The notes beneath the pieces were generated by a model. That model ran no database searches. It saw only the letters and a program-made list of their open reading frames with translations, and had not been told where the DNA came from. Shown here piece after piece: positions 13,446-24,669 of a stretch of 64,000 bases of DNA. A program made the translations under genes and the position numbers. The stretch is taken from NCBI RefSeq assembly GCF_963662255.1, contig NC_085055.1:20880704-20944703 (forward strand), read 5' to 3'. The first letter of the stretch is position 1; every line of letters starts with the position of its first letter. The DNA comes from Cinclus cinclus. Taxonomy: Eukaryota; Chordata; Aves; Passeriformes; Cinclidae.

Positions 13446-14669
13446 GTATTTACTGTTATTTAAAAATGTTTGTTTTCTTATGAGAAACCCTTTTCTTATA
13501 GGCAAAACAACCAATAATTTTGAGCTTTTCACTCCCTGGTGCTTCTCTTTTCTAGGGGCTGGGAGTTCTGTGAGGTCCAGTAAAACCAGGCTTTGTTCTG
13601 GCTCACCCTGCCCACAAGCAGAAACCCTAAATATTTGTGGCGAGCTCAGCTTGGTGGGTTTCTTTGCCTTGCAGGGACTTCAGGATTGGCACAACCCAGA
13701 TCTCAGGGGCTCAAATATAATCTGCAGCAGGTAAACTGGCAGTTTGCACTGGCCCTGCTCAGGGGAAACAGATCTGTTTCTAATGGGAGGAGAAAAAAAA
13801 AAGTGGCTTTGCCTTGTGAGGCTCCCCAGTGTAATGGTGTTGCACTCTGATTTAGCAGCACAAAAAGCCCTGATGCTGCAGAGGCAGATTTAGGAGCACC
13901 TCTGGCTAGCCCAATTCCCTTTGCTCTGGAAGTAGGGAGAGAACTGGAAGGGCAAAAGTGAGAAAATTCATGGGTTGAGATAATGACAGCTCAATAAGGG
14001 CACTAAAAGCTGTGTACAAGCAAATAAACACAAGGAACACATTCCCCACTCCCCGTGGGCAGGTGCTCAGCCTTTCCCAGGAAAGCCAGGCTCCATCACA
14101 CAGGCAGGTGACTCAGGAAGGGAAATGCCACCACTCCAAGAATCCTTCTCTTCCTCCTCCTTCCCCCAGCTCTGTATGGCAAGCACAGCCCCATCCCAGC
14201 TCCTCTGAGAGAAATCAACTCTACCCCTTCCCAAACCAGCACAAATATATTGCTTTACAACTGGCTGTAATTTGGCACAGATCAGCTCCTTGCATTCCTT
14301 CCTCTGAGATTTTTCCCTCCGTGCATTCCTGGCCCTGCCTGCCTGTGAATTGACTGCCAAGCTCTCCTCTGGGAGATGTAACTCTGGGTCTGTTTAGATG
14401 AGCTTCTCTCCTTTTGTGTTCATCTGCATGTAAGCTCTAAGTGCTTTATTGTTTTCCAAGCACAGCTATTGATTTTTGGGAAAATAACTAAGAAAGCATT
14501 AATTTATAACTTCCCTGTTGCTCAAAAGGAGCAAATGACTTTTCTACCATATCAACATAACTCTAAAAAAAGACACAGACTTTCAATAAATACCAAAAAG
14601 ATATAAATGCCAGGAGTAAAAAGCAGTGAGGAGGCTGTGTGGGGGGTGGTCCTCTATAACCAAGTTGGT

Positions 14670-15110
14670 CATGGAATTCCAGAATGATTTGAGTAGGAAG
14701 GAACCTCAAAGCCCATCCAGTTCCTTCCACTCCTGCCATGGACAGGGACAACTTCCACTATCCCAGGTTGCTCCAAGCCCCATCCAGTCTGGCCCTGGAC
14801 ACTTCCAGGGATCCAGGGGCAGCCACAGCTTCTCTGGGCACCCTGTGCCAGGGCCTCACCACTCTCACAGGGAAGAATTTCTTCCCAAAATCCCATCTAA
14901 CCCTACCCCCTGGCAGTGGGAAGCCATTTCCCCTTGTCCTGTCACTCCAAACCTTTGCCCACAGTCTCTCTCCATGTTTCCTGTTGGCTCCTTCAGGCAG
15001 TGGAAGGCCACAAGAAGGCCACAATGAGGTCACCTGAAAACCTTCTTTTTGCCAGGCTGGACAATCCCAAATTGCCCAGCCTTTCCCCATAGGGGAGCTA
15101 TTCCTGGAAG
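14670..15110 (-). mobile_element. CR1 element, longer 5'-truncated copy, antisense
   Basis: About 440 bp. The minus-strand frame reads KKFFPVRVVRPWHRVPREAV then SLEVSRARLDGAWSNL, the C-terminal end of CR1 ORF2, followed by the 3'UTR. Upstream ORF2 sequence continues to 'gacaatcccaaattgcccag'. Confidence 0.9.
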
Positions 15111-15474
15111 TCCATCAGGATGCTTATAGAGGGTGTGTAAGGAGAGGTTGAAGGAGATGCTCAGAACAGCAGAGAAAAAGGGAATCAGGTCACTGTCTCT
15201 CCCTATTTAAGAGTTTCTTGTTAAAGCTGACCCAGGCTAGTTTGGGTGATGCTGAGAGCACATACAGAAATATAATGTTACTATATAATGATATTATCAT
15301 ATGTATTATAATATTCATATATTTTGTGGTGAATGGCAATTTGTGCATGGGATTCTTGCCTTCAGGTCCTTACTCCTCTTTTGAATGGCACTTCTGCCCA
15401 ATGCAGATAGTACAGATCCAGCCCAGTGGCTGGCTGGGCTCCTGGAGAACAGTGCCCAAGCAGCCACATCAATG

Positions 15475-15650
15475 CTCCCCTGCTCTGGGGGGAGAAGTTG
15501 TGGCTGCTCCTGGATCCCTGGAAGTGTCCAAGGCCAGCCTGGACAGGGCTTGGAGCAGCCTGGTCTAGTGGAAGGTGTCCCTGCACGTGGCAGGGAGTGG
15601 AATGGGATGGGTTTTATGATCCTCCCCACCCAAAGCATACCATGATCCTG
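15475..15650 (+). mobile_element. CR1 fragment
   Basis: Sense CR1 tail: 'ggatccctggaagtgtccaa', 'gcagcctggtctagtggaag' and 'ccatgatcctgtgatct' at the 3' end. Confidence 0.87.
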
Positions 15651-16818
15651 TGATCTATGTCCCAGTGAAACCAACCTGAGCAAGCAGACCAGAGGCCAAG
15701 GGTGGTGAGACTTTCTCCATGACTCTGGGGATTGTCCTGTGGTGTTTGAGCCCCAGAGGTTGTTGTGTGTGTGTTGGTTGTGGAGAAGGGAAGGGAAGGC
15801 CTGACTTTTCCCCAGTCCCATCCCTGGGAGCTGGGGGCCTCCTTCTGCTTATGTGACACTGTGGGGTGATTTCGGCCTCCCCTGGCCATGCCACCTATCC
15901 CTTGGAGATGCAGGAGGTCCAGGCACAGGCTCTGCCTCCAGACTCCCATTTTTCTATGGAAAACAGGCTCCCATAGAGGGCAATGCAGAGCAGCAGTAGC
16001 AGCACTTTGGCTGCTCCCTGTGTTTAGTGTTAGTATGTGAGAAGCACCCAGCAGTCTCAGTCCAAGCCCCAGCTGTGGACCAGCTGTGGCAGGTGTGACT
16101 CTGCTTACTGTCTCATGAGCAGACTTTTGGGGACACAAACTCCCATCCCGGGCTGGCAGTGGCACCTGGAGCAGGGAATGGGCAGAGTCCTGGTGGGATG
16201 CTCAGCCTGCAGCATCCAGTGGGGTACAAAGAGATTGGCCTCAGTCCATATGGAATTAAGGGGCAGGATGAGGCTGCTCCAGGCTGTAAGTTTCTGCTGG
16301 AGTGAGCTCCATGGAAAAATCTCCTCCTAAATCTGTGCCAAGAGTCTCAGTAGGGCATTAGGGCAATGGGGAGAACTGGGGCAGGATGGGGACGTTTCCA
16401 TGTTATGGATAAGATAAAAACTGGGGTGGAACTTTTAATAACTGCTATCTCTGTCCTGGTGTTTCTGCATCCTCCCAGTGCCCTGGGAAGGGAGGGAGGA
16501 ATGGACCACCATGTAATCACGGACTCATTTGGGATGGAGGGGACCCCGAAGATCACCTATTTCCAATGGGCAGGGATGCCACGGATCTGCTGGATGGGTG
16601 GACGGATGTGTTCACCCGCAGAGGAGCTGCCAGCGCTTGAGCTGTGTGCTGTCCACCCCAATTCCTTGCAGGTCACCTGCAAACGATGGACCCGAGCGGT
16701 GTTTGCCGAAGGGGAGGATTCGTCACCGAGGGGTGTGCCGGGACACGTGGGCTCCTCACCCACGTCATTGCCCCAGGGATGTTTTTCAGAACTGGAACCC
16801 TCCTGGCATTTTTAGGCT

Positions 16819-16834
16819 CTTATCATCTGATAAG
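16819..16834. promoter_or_regulatory. Inverted GATA pair upstream of A4GNT
   Basis: CTTATCATCTGATAAG consists of two inverted GATA sites with the same 2-bp spacer as the pair in CLDN18 intron 1. It lies 5.4 kb upstream of the A4GNT start in GC-rich unique sequence. Any role in A4GNT expression is inferred. Confidence 0.35.
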
Positions 16835-17151
16835 CCCTGGGTATCTCGCTGCCTTCCCGTGGGCGCTGTTTGCTCTGCCTGCGGCAGCATTAGCGGCTCT
16901 CGCATCCTCCGCCAGCCCTCCCAGCAGGAATCACGTACCCGGGGGCAGGATCTCTGCACCCTGCCGAGGGGTGAGGGGCTGCCCCCGAGCTGGCCCGGAG
17001 CTAATGGGAGCACCCTTGAATGTTCCTGGCTGATTTTGAAGAGGTGGCTGGATTTTTGGTGCCATCACAGGCTGCCGGAGGGATGCACCGAGCGCTTTTT
17101 TGGTGGTTTCTAAGCTCTGCTGGTGGAGAGAGGTGGGGGTTTGGGTGGAAA

Positions 17152-17176
17152 ATGGGGGTGGGGGGGGTGGGGGGGT
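17152..17176. repeat. G-rich tract
   Basis: G5-T-G8-T-G-rich run with quadruplex potential. Confidence 0.8.
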
Positions 17177-18159
17177 TGTCATGTTCGCATGAGTGCAACA
17201 CGTGGTGATGCCAGCACTCATGCTGGCTGGACAAAGCTTCCAGCTCTCCTGGCATTTCTGGATTCACAGCTTGGCCAAAAGTAGGGAGAGAAAGGAAAAT
17301 AAGAGAAGAGCTGCAAAGAACCTGATTGCTGTTGGTGCTGGAGCCGGGGTCACATCCCAGCTGGATGCTCTGGTGTCCTCACATGGGCTGAGCAGCTCTG
17401 CATCAGGGGGAAAGCACTGGGGAGTTTTCTTGGATGCCACAGCCCCACCTCTTGCAAATTCTGCTGGCCAAACACAGGATGGCCACTGGAGTTCACAGCC
17501 CTTAGGCTCCAGAGCCAGGAAAGCTCTGGGGGAATCTTTCCAGTCTGAGCTGGGTCACCCAGTCTTGCTCCTGTGCCCCTCAAGGCATCCTGCTGGGACC
17601 GAGCAGAGGCTCTGGGGGATCGGGGAACCTGTCAGGCCGTGCTTCAGGATGTGCGGCGTTATTCGGGAGGTGCCTGTGTAGAAAGCCCCGTCGTTGCCTT
17701 CCTTGGAAGTATCCAGAGCACTGATTCCACTCAGCAAAGTTCTTCCTTGCCCTGTAAGATCCTCCCTAAGTGCGGATCTAGACACAAGGAGAAAAGGCTG
17801 AATGTGCTACAAGCCACCCCCAAAAAGTGTCTTTTCCCAGTCCCGCCCATCCTTTGTGACGCTGGCAGAGCGGGGAGCTCACCTTTGGCCACCGGAGGGA
17901 CCTCGCACTGCCCACCGCTGGGAGAGCACAGCCCCGGCCGAGCCTTATCTGGGCACCCCGGGAATGCAAACAGCAGAGCTGGAGCACAGCGAGCCATGAG
18001 CCCTGCCAGGGCAGGACACGGCGGGGAGGCAGCGCAGCTCCTCGGGCTCTCCATCGCCTGTTCATCCCTCCCAGCGGGGCTTCCCAGCAGCCTGCACACC
18101 TCACCTGCTCTTGGCAGCCCTCAGGTGAGCTTTGCTCTATCCCTAAACCTGTTGAGCTG

Positions 18160-18400
18160 GAGAATGGGGAGGCAGGTGTGGCGCAGCACGGTGAGAAGCC
18201 CCTTCATTTGCATCAGATCGGCTGCATTAATTAATCTGCCGTGAATTCGGTATATTCCTCTTGCAGGTTTTCCATTAGAAAGCGCTTTCCGAACGTGCCT
18301 GGTGTTAAATGTGACCAAGTCGGGGTTCAAGAGCGTGCCCGTGCATTAGCTTGATTGCAGTTGTAATTTCCTCGAGCAAATCCCATAGAGACTCAAAAAT
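18160..18400. promoter_or_regulatory. Candidate conserved noncoding element
   Basis: Unique block with CATTTGCAT (octamer-like), GCATTAATTAATC and GCATTAGCTTGATTGCAG motifs. It is flanked by ordinary intergenic DNA. Function is inferred from composition only. Confidence 0.3.
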
Positions 18401-18763
18401 AAACCGGTGTGTGTTCATGACACCCTGTTTGTGTGGAAATCAGGGACTGGCCTGGGGTTATTCCCAGAAGGAGGGTGGGTGTATCCCAAAGGCAAATCCT
18501 GCCGGCTCTCAGAGGAAAGCGGCAGAGAGGGGACAGGAAAGAGGATGGAGGTCTCTGCTTTGAATCCCAGGGATTTCAGGGATTCCAGGAGCTGTGGGGA
18601 TGCGAATTCAGTGGCAGTGGGGTTTGCCAGAGGACTGTGAGATGTGCAATATCTGCTTGTGGTGCTTGAACTGCAGTTTGTGATGCAGCTCTCGCTTTGG
18701 AGAGCCTAAAACTGAAATGAGCTTTGGGCTCAAGGGCTAGGTAAACTGCAAGATGCGGGTGCT

Positions 18764-18807
18764 GGGATAATTTATTTATCTGCTTATTTATTTATTTATT
18801 TATTTAA
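18764..18807. repeat. (TTTA)n microsatellite
   Basis: Short tetranucleotide run, interrupted once by 'tctgc' near the start. Confidence 0.9.
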
Positions 18808-19744
18808 AAATCCTTTTTAGCAAACAAGGAGTTTTAGTCCTTGTTCAAGCTGAGCCCGAGTCCCTGCGGGGCTGGTGATGCCCTGTGGGCTGTCCTGGGG
18901 TGTGATATGCCCAAGGTGCAGGGCCAGGACCCAGCAGCATCATTGCCCCTCTTTGGTGGCACAATCCAACTGTATTGCCAGCACGTGTGTCTCACGGCCA
19001 CCTTGAGGAATTATCACCGGCAGGAACCTCCCTTGTAGTCTCCCAGCCGTTCTCATCCTGCACTTGAAACACGGAAATTGCCCCAAGGAAAGAAATCTCT
19101 TTACAAGATGGGCCATCAAGGCAGCAGCCGCATCCCCGGAATTATCACACTCAGCAGGGTAATCTATTCAATGGCCGGGATTTATTTTTAACATTCAGCT
19201 CCGCAGTCCTTTTAACTCGAGCAGGGAAGGGAACATTTTGATAACAGCAGCCTCCAGGTCAAATGTGATGAGAATTCATAACTCGCTACACAGGGGTTTT
19301 GGAAAACCAACCAAGCAAAACAATTTCCCGGAATGAGCCGATGAAGATCTGTGTTTCTCTTCACAATGCCGTGCACAGAGCAGGGAGGTGTTGGAGTGGC
19401 TCCTCATTCTCTGCCCACAATTTGCAAATAAAATGCCTCCTGGACTGTTTTAAATTTGAAGGACTATTGCAAGCACGGCTTTGCTGGGCTGCTCATAAAG
19501 ACCTGAGACATCGGATCTGTCGGCCATCAAAGGAGAAATATGAATCCAGTAATGGGAATGTCCTCATGGTCCCAACTCTAATCAAAGCAAAGCCGAGGGT
19601 TGCTGCTTCGGGAGAGTGGCATCGAGATTTAAAGAGCAACAGAGGGACTCCAGTCCCTGGTCAGCCCTGGAGCAGCAGCAGGAATGATTTACAGGGACAT
19701 GGAGTGGCAGGACAGGGGAATGGCTTTAACTGCCACAGGTTAGA

Positions 19745-20070
19745 TGGGATTTGGGGAAGGAATTCCTTCCTGTGAAGATGATGGGACCCTGGATCTCGGT
19801 GCCCAGAGAAGCTGTGTCTGCCCCAGGATCTCTGGAAGTGTTCCTGGCCAGCTTGGGTGCAGCTTGGAGCACCCTGGCTAGTGGAAGGTGTTCCTGTCTC
19901 AAGGGTACAGGAGCACCGTTGGGTGCCCCCCAGGACTGGGATGAACCGGGTCAGATTGGAAGGATCCCCCTGAGCTTTCTCGGCCCTGGTGTCTAAAGGG
20001 GTGTGAACTCCAGTGGGAGGGGATTGGAACAAAATGAGCTCTAATGTCCCTTCCAACCCAAACCACCCTG
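19745..20070 (+). mobile_element. CR1 fragment with internal non-CR1 interruption
   Basis: Sense ORF2 tail and 'ctagtggaaggtgttcctgt' at 19745-19905, then about 120 bp of unrelated sequence, then the CR1 terminus 'gtcccttccaacccaaacca' at about 20047-20066. An internal insertion or local expansion is likely. Confidence 0.75.
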
Positions 20071-20519
20071 GGTTGGGAAAAAAAAACTATCTGGCCAAGC
20101 CAAGGCTGTGACAGAGCTGCCACTTTTTCTTTTTGCTTTCTTTTCAAATGGCCAGAGTAAATTAACTGCACCTATCTGACATCAAGAGGCAGGTGGGAAA
20201 GGTGGGAGGAAATTTGGAGACTGAGCACTGTGGTTTATTTTAATGTCAGTGCTGGTGTCTCCGGAGCCCTGTGGGGCTGGGCTGGGTTGGGCTGGACATG
20301 TGTGTTCCACCTGAGCCCCACGGGGCAGCACAGGCTGCCTTATCTGCAGCCTCGGGAGCACGGCCTTTCCAAACCACAGATATTTGCTCTCCATTCCCTG
20401 TCTTCCGCTCTAATTCCATATCTGCAGGGAGGCCCCAGCTGCTGCCACTCACAGCAGAGTGTAGAGTGCAGGGAGAACGAGAGAAACTGGGAATGGGATT
20501 GGAAAAGTTAGCATAGGAT

Positions 20520-20740
20520 ATGGAATCCCAGAATGGTTTGGGTTGGAGGGGAACTTGAAGCTCATCCAGTGCCACCCCTGCTACGGGCAGGGACACCTTC
20601 CAGTAGCCCAGGTTGCTCCAGCCTGGCCTTGAGCACTTCCAGGGATGGGGCAGCTACAGCTGCTCTGGACAACCTGTGCTGGGCCTAACCACCCTCACAC
20701 CCAAGAATTTCTTCCCAAACTCTTGCGCTGTCATGGGATT
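20520..20740 (-). mobile_element. CR1 fragment, antisense
   Basis: Begins 'ggaatcccagaatggtttgg' and extends to 'cccaagaatttcttcccaaa'. Confidence 0.88.
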
Positions 20741-22189
20741 CCAGGATGTGATGAGAAACCCTGGGCAGTTGGAATGGAAAACAACTAAATCTGTCATGCA
20801 GCACGGGAAGCAGCACTGATGGGAACAGTCACTGCTTTAATATTTAATTTGATGAGATCCAGCTCTGAGAAATGGACGGGGAGCAGCCACAGCTCCAAGT
20901 GCAAGCTCGGCTCTGGCAGGGAATTTCCATGGGGTTTGCTCTGCTCCAGACTTATCTGTATTCTGGAAAGGTGACATGGAATGAGGCTCATTAATTATCC
21001 CAGCACACAGAGCTGTGTTTCCTGCCATTCCTTTCAATCAATCAAGCTCTGGACACTTTCAGGGCCTCTTGGACATTGGGTTGTCATTGCAGGTGTGTCC
21101 CCTATGCAGGAGCCTGGTGCCTGATCCCTGCAGAGCCACTCAGGTGCAACCAGGTGGCATTTCAGGAGGGAATTCCCTTGTGTCACCAGACAGTGTGGTG
21201 CAGATCCCATTCCATGCTATCTCTTACCACCAGGAACTCCCCGTGGCTGTGTGGCCTCATGTCCTGGTGGGATTGGGAGGGCGGAGCTGTGCCAGGCACA
21301 GGATGGGTCTCACCAAACTTGTCCCTTCTTTGTCCTTTTAGGTGGATCCCATACCTTTCCTGGGACTGAGACTGAGCCAGCAGCAGAGCTGGTTTTCCCC
21401 CTTGCACTGTTCTCACACCTCCAGAAATCCCTTTGCATGCTCCAGACGGTTTGGGTGTCCTCACCAAGGAGTTGGGCTTTGCAGGAGTCCAGGAGTCACC
21501 GCCAGGGCAAGAAAAGGTGCTGGAAATGTAGATTTGTCAGGACTATAATCCGGGTAGGTCATATTTCCTTCCTTGTATGAAACCACTGCTTCTCTCTGGT
21601 CCATCACAAGACTCCATCCCTGCAGGACACAAATCCCTCACATCCCTCAGAAGGGACAGATTGGGGAAAAGCCTTTGGTATGCTGATGTTTTAGCTCTGA
21701 GTGACAAACCCTGAATTGTAAGCACAACCTTCCCCCTCACAGCCCCCTTGGGCACCTAATTCTACGGGCACATTTGGCTCCACAGATTCCCTGGGACAGG
21801 CACGTGTTGGAATGGCACTGCAGTGCTTGAGAACAGTTCCCCACACCAGCCTGCCCCAGGGATGGTCTTGGGGCTCCTTGCCTTGGTATGGTGACCCTTC
21901 TCGCCTGCTCTCCCTGGGTCCTTCCCTCTCTGCCAAGCCCACGCCTGCACCATGGGACACAGCTGCCCATCCCTTCTCCAAGACCTCTTCTGGTTCCCCC
22001 TACCTGGCTGGAGCCAAGCAGGTGGGACCCCAGGTCTTCATCCCAGGGGGAAGAGCCCTCTGTACACATAGAAGGATTGTCACCAGGCTTGTCTCCAAAC
22101 TGCCTTCGCCTTCCACCATCCAAAGCCATTTCCCAGTCCTGCTAAGCAATAACTGGCTCCTCCTTTTGCTGTTCCTTGTCTCTCCTTAG
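20741..22189. other. A4GNT 5' flank, possible untranslated exon
   Basis: Upstream region of A4GNT. The acceptor at 22189 implies that the promoter and first untranslated exon lie somewhere to the left, but I cannot place them. Confidence 0.45.
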
Positions 22190-22234
22190 CACCCATGTCG
22201 GAGGCACGCCCCCAAATGCTCCAGGAAAGAAAGA

Positions 22235-22639
22235 ATGTTGAGGAAAATCCAGATATGCCTCTGTTTCTGCTTTGTCTCGGGCATTTTGTACGAGATCTCC
22301 CTCTTGTCCAGCTGTGTCTTCTCCTACTTGCCAATGGCCCAGCACTACCTGACACCTGAGCAGGTGCTGAACCTTGGCAAAAGCATCATTTTCCTGGAGA
22401 CGACGGAGCGCCTGGAGCCGCCCCCGCTGGTGTCGTGCTCCGTGGAATCCGCTGCCCGGATTTATCAGGACAGGCCCATCATCCTCTTCATGAGGGGACT
22501 CACCAACGAGACAGCCTTGGACATGAACACCAGCTACGCAGCCTTCTCCCTCTTGTCTTCCATGAAGAATGTCTTCATTTTCCCTCTCCAAATGGAAACA
22601 GTCTTCCAGGAGACCCCTCTGCTCCAGTGGTACAACCAG
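22235..22639 (+). CDS. A4GNT: A4GNT coding exon 1
   Basis: This exon encodes residues 1-135: signal anchor, stem and the LVSCSVESAARIY block, ending in WYNQ. The donor is CAG|gtgagt. The exon as transcribed probably begins at 22190, just after the acceptor. Confidence 0.95.
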
Positions 22640-24169
22640 GTGAGTATCAAAACAAGTGGAAAACAGGAAAAGAGTTGTAACTAGGGGTGGGAAAAGGCTT
22701 TAAAAGGAATGAGGAATGCAGGACCATGTGAAATTAGTGATTTTTATGGTTTTGGTTGGGAACAGATTCGTTTTGGCCGCGTTTTGCTGTGTGTTCATCT
22801 CTCTGTTTATGGCATACATGGTCGGCCTTATCTGGAGAATCGGATTTTTGGCAAAGGAAACATCAGTAAAAATAGATTGCAGACGTGTTTTGAGAAAACA
22901 GCCTTAATAATCTTCCCCAACAGAAGCTGGCTGAACAAAATGTGCTGCCTGAGCACTTGATAGAGCTGCCTTGCTCTGACAGAGCCTGCAGGAAATAAGA
23001 GATAGGAGGGAGATTTCAGGTTCTATAACAGCAACATGCAAAGCTAAGGTGGGATCTGGTGAGCTCCACCCTGGAAAAGGTTCCTGGCTAACTGCCCACA
23101 AATAGCTTTCGTCAAACTGCTTGGGAAGGGCAGGCAGATTTCCTCCAAACTCTTTCTTCTCCAGAGAAAAAGTGACTCCAAATGCTAACAAATGCTAACA
23201 AATGCCGATGAAAAGCCTTCAGCCTGGTTCAAAGAGCTGGGAGGGATCCGGGAGTGTGTTAAGTGGGTTGTGTCCCACTGCAATAGCAGTGAATGACTCA
23301 TGGAGGCATTGGTTTAACACTGTAGGTGCCATCAAACCACCTGGGAAGTGTTCCTGCACTCCTAATGCTAACAAAGCCCTGCTCTGCTCCAGCTCCTTAT
23401 CTTATCCCAGTAAAATTCAACGGCTGGAGGCAGCAAAAGCTGTCAGTGACATTTGCAGCCACGCAGGTGCAGGTTTATGGTGCCATTTGCAGCCCCGGTG
23501 ATGGATTGGATCTGTTCCCTGCTGTCAGCATCACATCTCATCTTCCCCACTCCGCAGGTGGTCCCGGAGCAGGAGAAGAACTGGGTGCACGTCAGCTCGG
23601 ACGCCAGCAGACTGGCGCTCATCTGGAAGTACGGGGGCATCTACATGGACACGGATGTCATCTCCATCCGGCCCATCCCCCAGGAGAGCTTCCTGGCGGC
23701 GCAGAAGTCGCGCTTCTCCAGCAACGGGATCTTCGGCTTCCCTGCCCGCCACAAGTTCATCTGGGACTGCATGGAGAACTTCGTTCTCAAGTACAACGGC
23801 AACATCTGGGGCAACCAGGGCCCCTTCTTGATGACAAGGATGCTCAAAACTCTCTGCAACCTCACAGATTTCCAGGGCACTGAGGACCACAGCTGCCAGA
23901 ACATCTCCTTCCTCAACCCCCAGCGTTTCTACCCCATCCCATACCCAGCCTGGAGCCGGTACTACCAGGTTTGGGATAAAAGCCCCAGTTTCAATCACTC
24001 CTACGCGCTGCACCTGTGGAACTTCATGAACCGCAACCGCAAGGTCGTGGTGGCCGGCAGCAACACCCTGGCTGAGAAACTCTACAAAACCTACTGCCCC
24101 ACCACCTACGAGGACCTGATCCAGAATGCCAAGTACAGGGATCTCCCAGGCCCCGAGGACATTGAGTGA
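22235..24169 (+). CDS. A4GNT: A4GNT, alpha-1,4-N-acetylglucosaminyltransferase (two coding exons)
   Basis: Coding exons are 22235-22639 and 23558-24169. They join in phase 0 (CAG then gtgagt; tccgcag then GTG) to give 338 residues; the human protein has about 340. The protein is a type II Golgi enzyme that adds alpha-1,4-linked GlcNAc to galactose on core-2 O-glycans of gland mucins. Residues about 5-24 form a hydrophobic signal anchor after a basic N-terminus (MLRK). The donor-sugar DXD motif is D166-T167-D168 within KYGGIYMDTDVIS, followed by SNGIFGF, WGNQGP and SYALHLWN blocks typical of the A4GALT/A4GNT family. Five N-X-S/T sequons are visible. The start has A at -3. An acceptor (tctccttag) ends at 22189, so a separate 5'UTR exon is likely upstream, as in human. 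No frame breaks are seen. Identity is firm. Confidence 0.96.
22640..23557 (+). other. A4GNT: A4GNT intron
   Basis: A 918-bp intron with consensus GT-AG ends and no recognised element inside. A short near-duplication of 'aatgctaac' lies around 23177-23200. Confidence 0.85.
23558..24169 (+). CDS. A4GNT: A4GNT coding exon 2 (catalytic core and C-terminal domain)
   Basis: This exon encodes residues 136-338, including the DXD motif and the whole C-terminal A4GALT/A4GNT-type domain. Its acceptor is ccactccgcag. It ends in GACATTGAGTGA. The exon is GC-richer than its flanks and fully open. A 213-codon antisense open frame over it is a shadow. Confidence 0.95.
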   Translation: MVPEQEKNWVHVSSDASRLALIWKYGGIYMDTDVISIRPIPQESFLAAQKSRFSSNGIFGFPARHKFIWDCMENFVLKYNGNIWGNQGPFLMTRMLKTLCNLTDFQGTEDHSCQNISFLNPQRFYPIPYPAWSRYYQVWDKSPSFNHSYALHLWNFMNRNRKVVVAGSNTLAEKLYKTYCPTTYEDLIQNAKYRDLPGPEDIE

Positions 24170-24654
24170 CATGGAGCAAGGAGGAGAGGGGTGATCCTTC
24201 TACCCAAACACAGTCCCCGCTCTGTCAGTATCCGCCTTTGTAGGAGAAATGAAGAACTTTCCATAACCACCATGTCTGTTCCCTTGGGATACCGAGAACG
24301 GTGGTGGGTCTCCATCAGATGTAGCCTCCAAGGACACCTTTGCTTCAGTTCTGTTTCCTGATAGGTGTTCGTGGACCAAGCCTTCCTAAATCCGACAGAC
24401 CTTGAGCCTTTTCATGAGCTTCTCCAAGGGAAAAGTTCCTAAAGAGATGGATGGCCTCACAGGAGGAAAGTTGTCTCTGCTCCTCTTGGAACTACTGGCA
24501 GCTTCCCATGTCAGAAAAGTTGGAAGCACAACTGACTTTGGAATGGAGCCTCCTGGGCAAAAGAGGAGAAGCCTAAACCAGCATCTTCTCCTGGTGTTTT
24601 CCTCACATGGACTTTACACCCTACGTTTTTGAGAGGGACTTTAGTGCGAGTGAA

Positions 24655-24660
24655 AATAAA
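24655..24660 (+). terminator. A4GNT: A4GNT polyadenylation signal
   Basis: A canonical AATAAA lies 486 nt after the A4GNT stop codon, giving a compact 3'UTR of roughly 500 nt. No earlier AATAAA lies between the stop and this site. Confidence 0.75.
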
Positions 24661-24669
24661 AGAGTTCCT

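Larger units (their letters stand above)
16835..19744. other. Intergenic, GC-rich to mixed, no gene seen
   Basis: GC-rich, CpG-containing sequence around 17600-18120 gives open frames up to 223 codons with no ATG and no recognised similarity. The remainder is unique, with one noncoding-element candidate and a tetranucleotide repeat. Confidence 0.5.

Noticed and set aside
14758..15090. 110-codon minus-strand open frame
   Set aside because: It is the CR1 ORF2 C-terminus (VRVVRPWHRVPREAV), part of a mobile element rather than a host gene.
17573..18244. 223-codon open frame in GC-rich intergenic DNA
   Set aside because: Starts at GTG, has no recognisable domain, and the high local GC explains the lack of stops.
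1..22000. DBR1, expected beyond A4GNT by mammalian synteny
   Set aside because: No DBR1 exon or metallophosphatase motif was recognised; it may lie outside the window.
23531..24172. 213-codon open frame antisense to A4GNT exon 2
   Set aside because: Mirror of a GC-rich coding exon; no domain, and the + strand product is certain.
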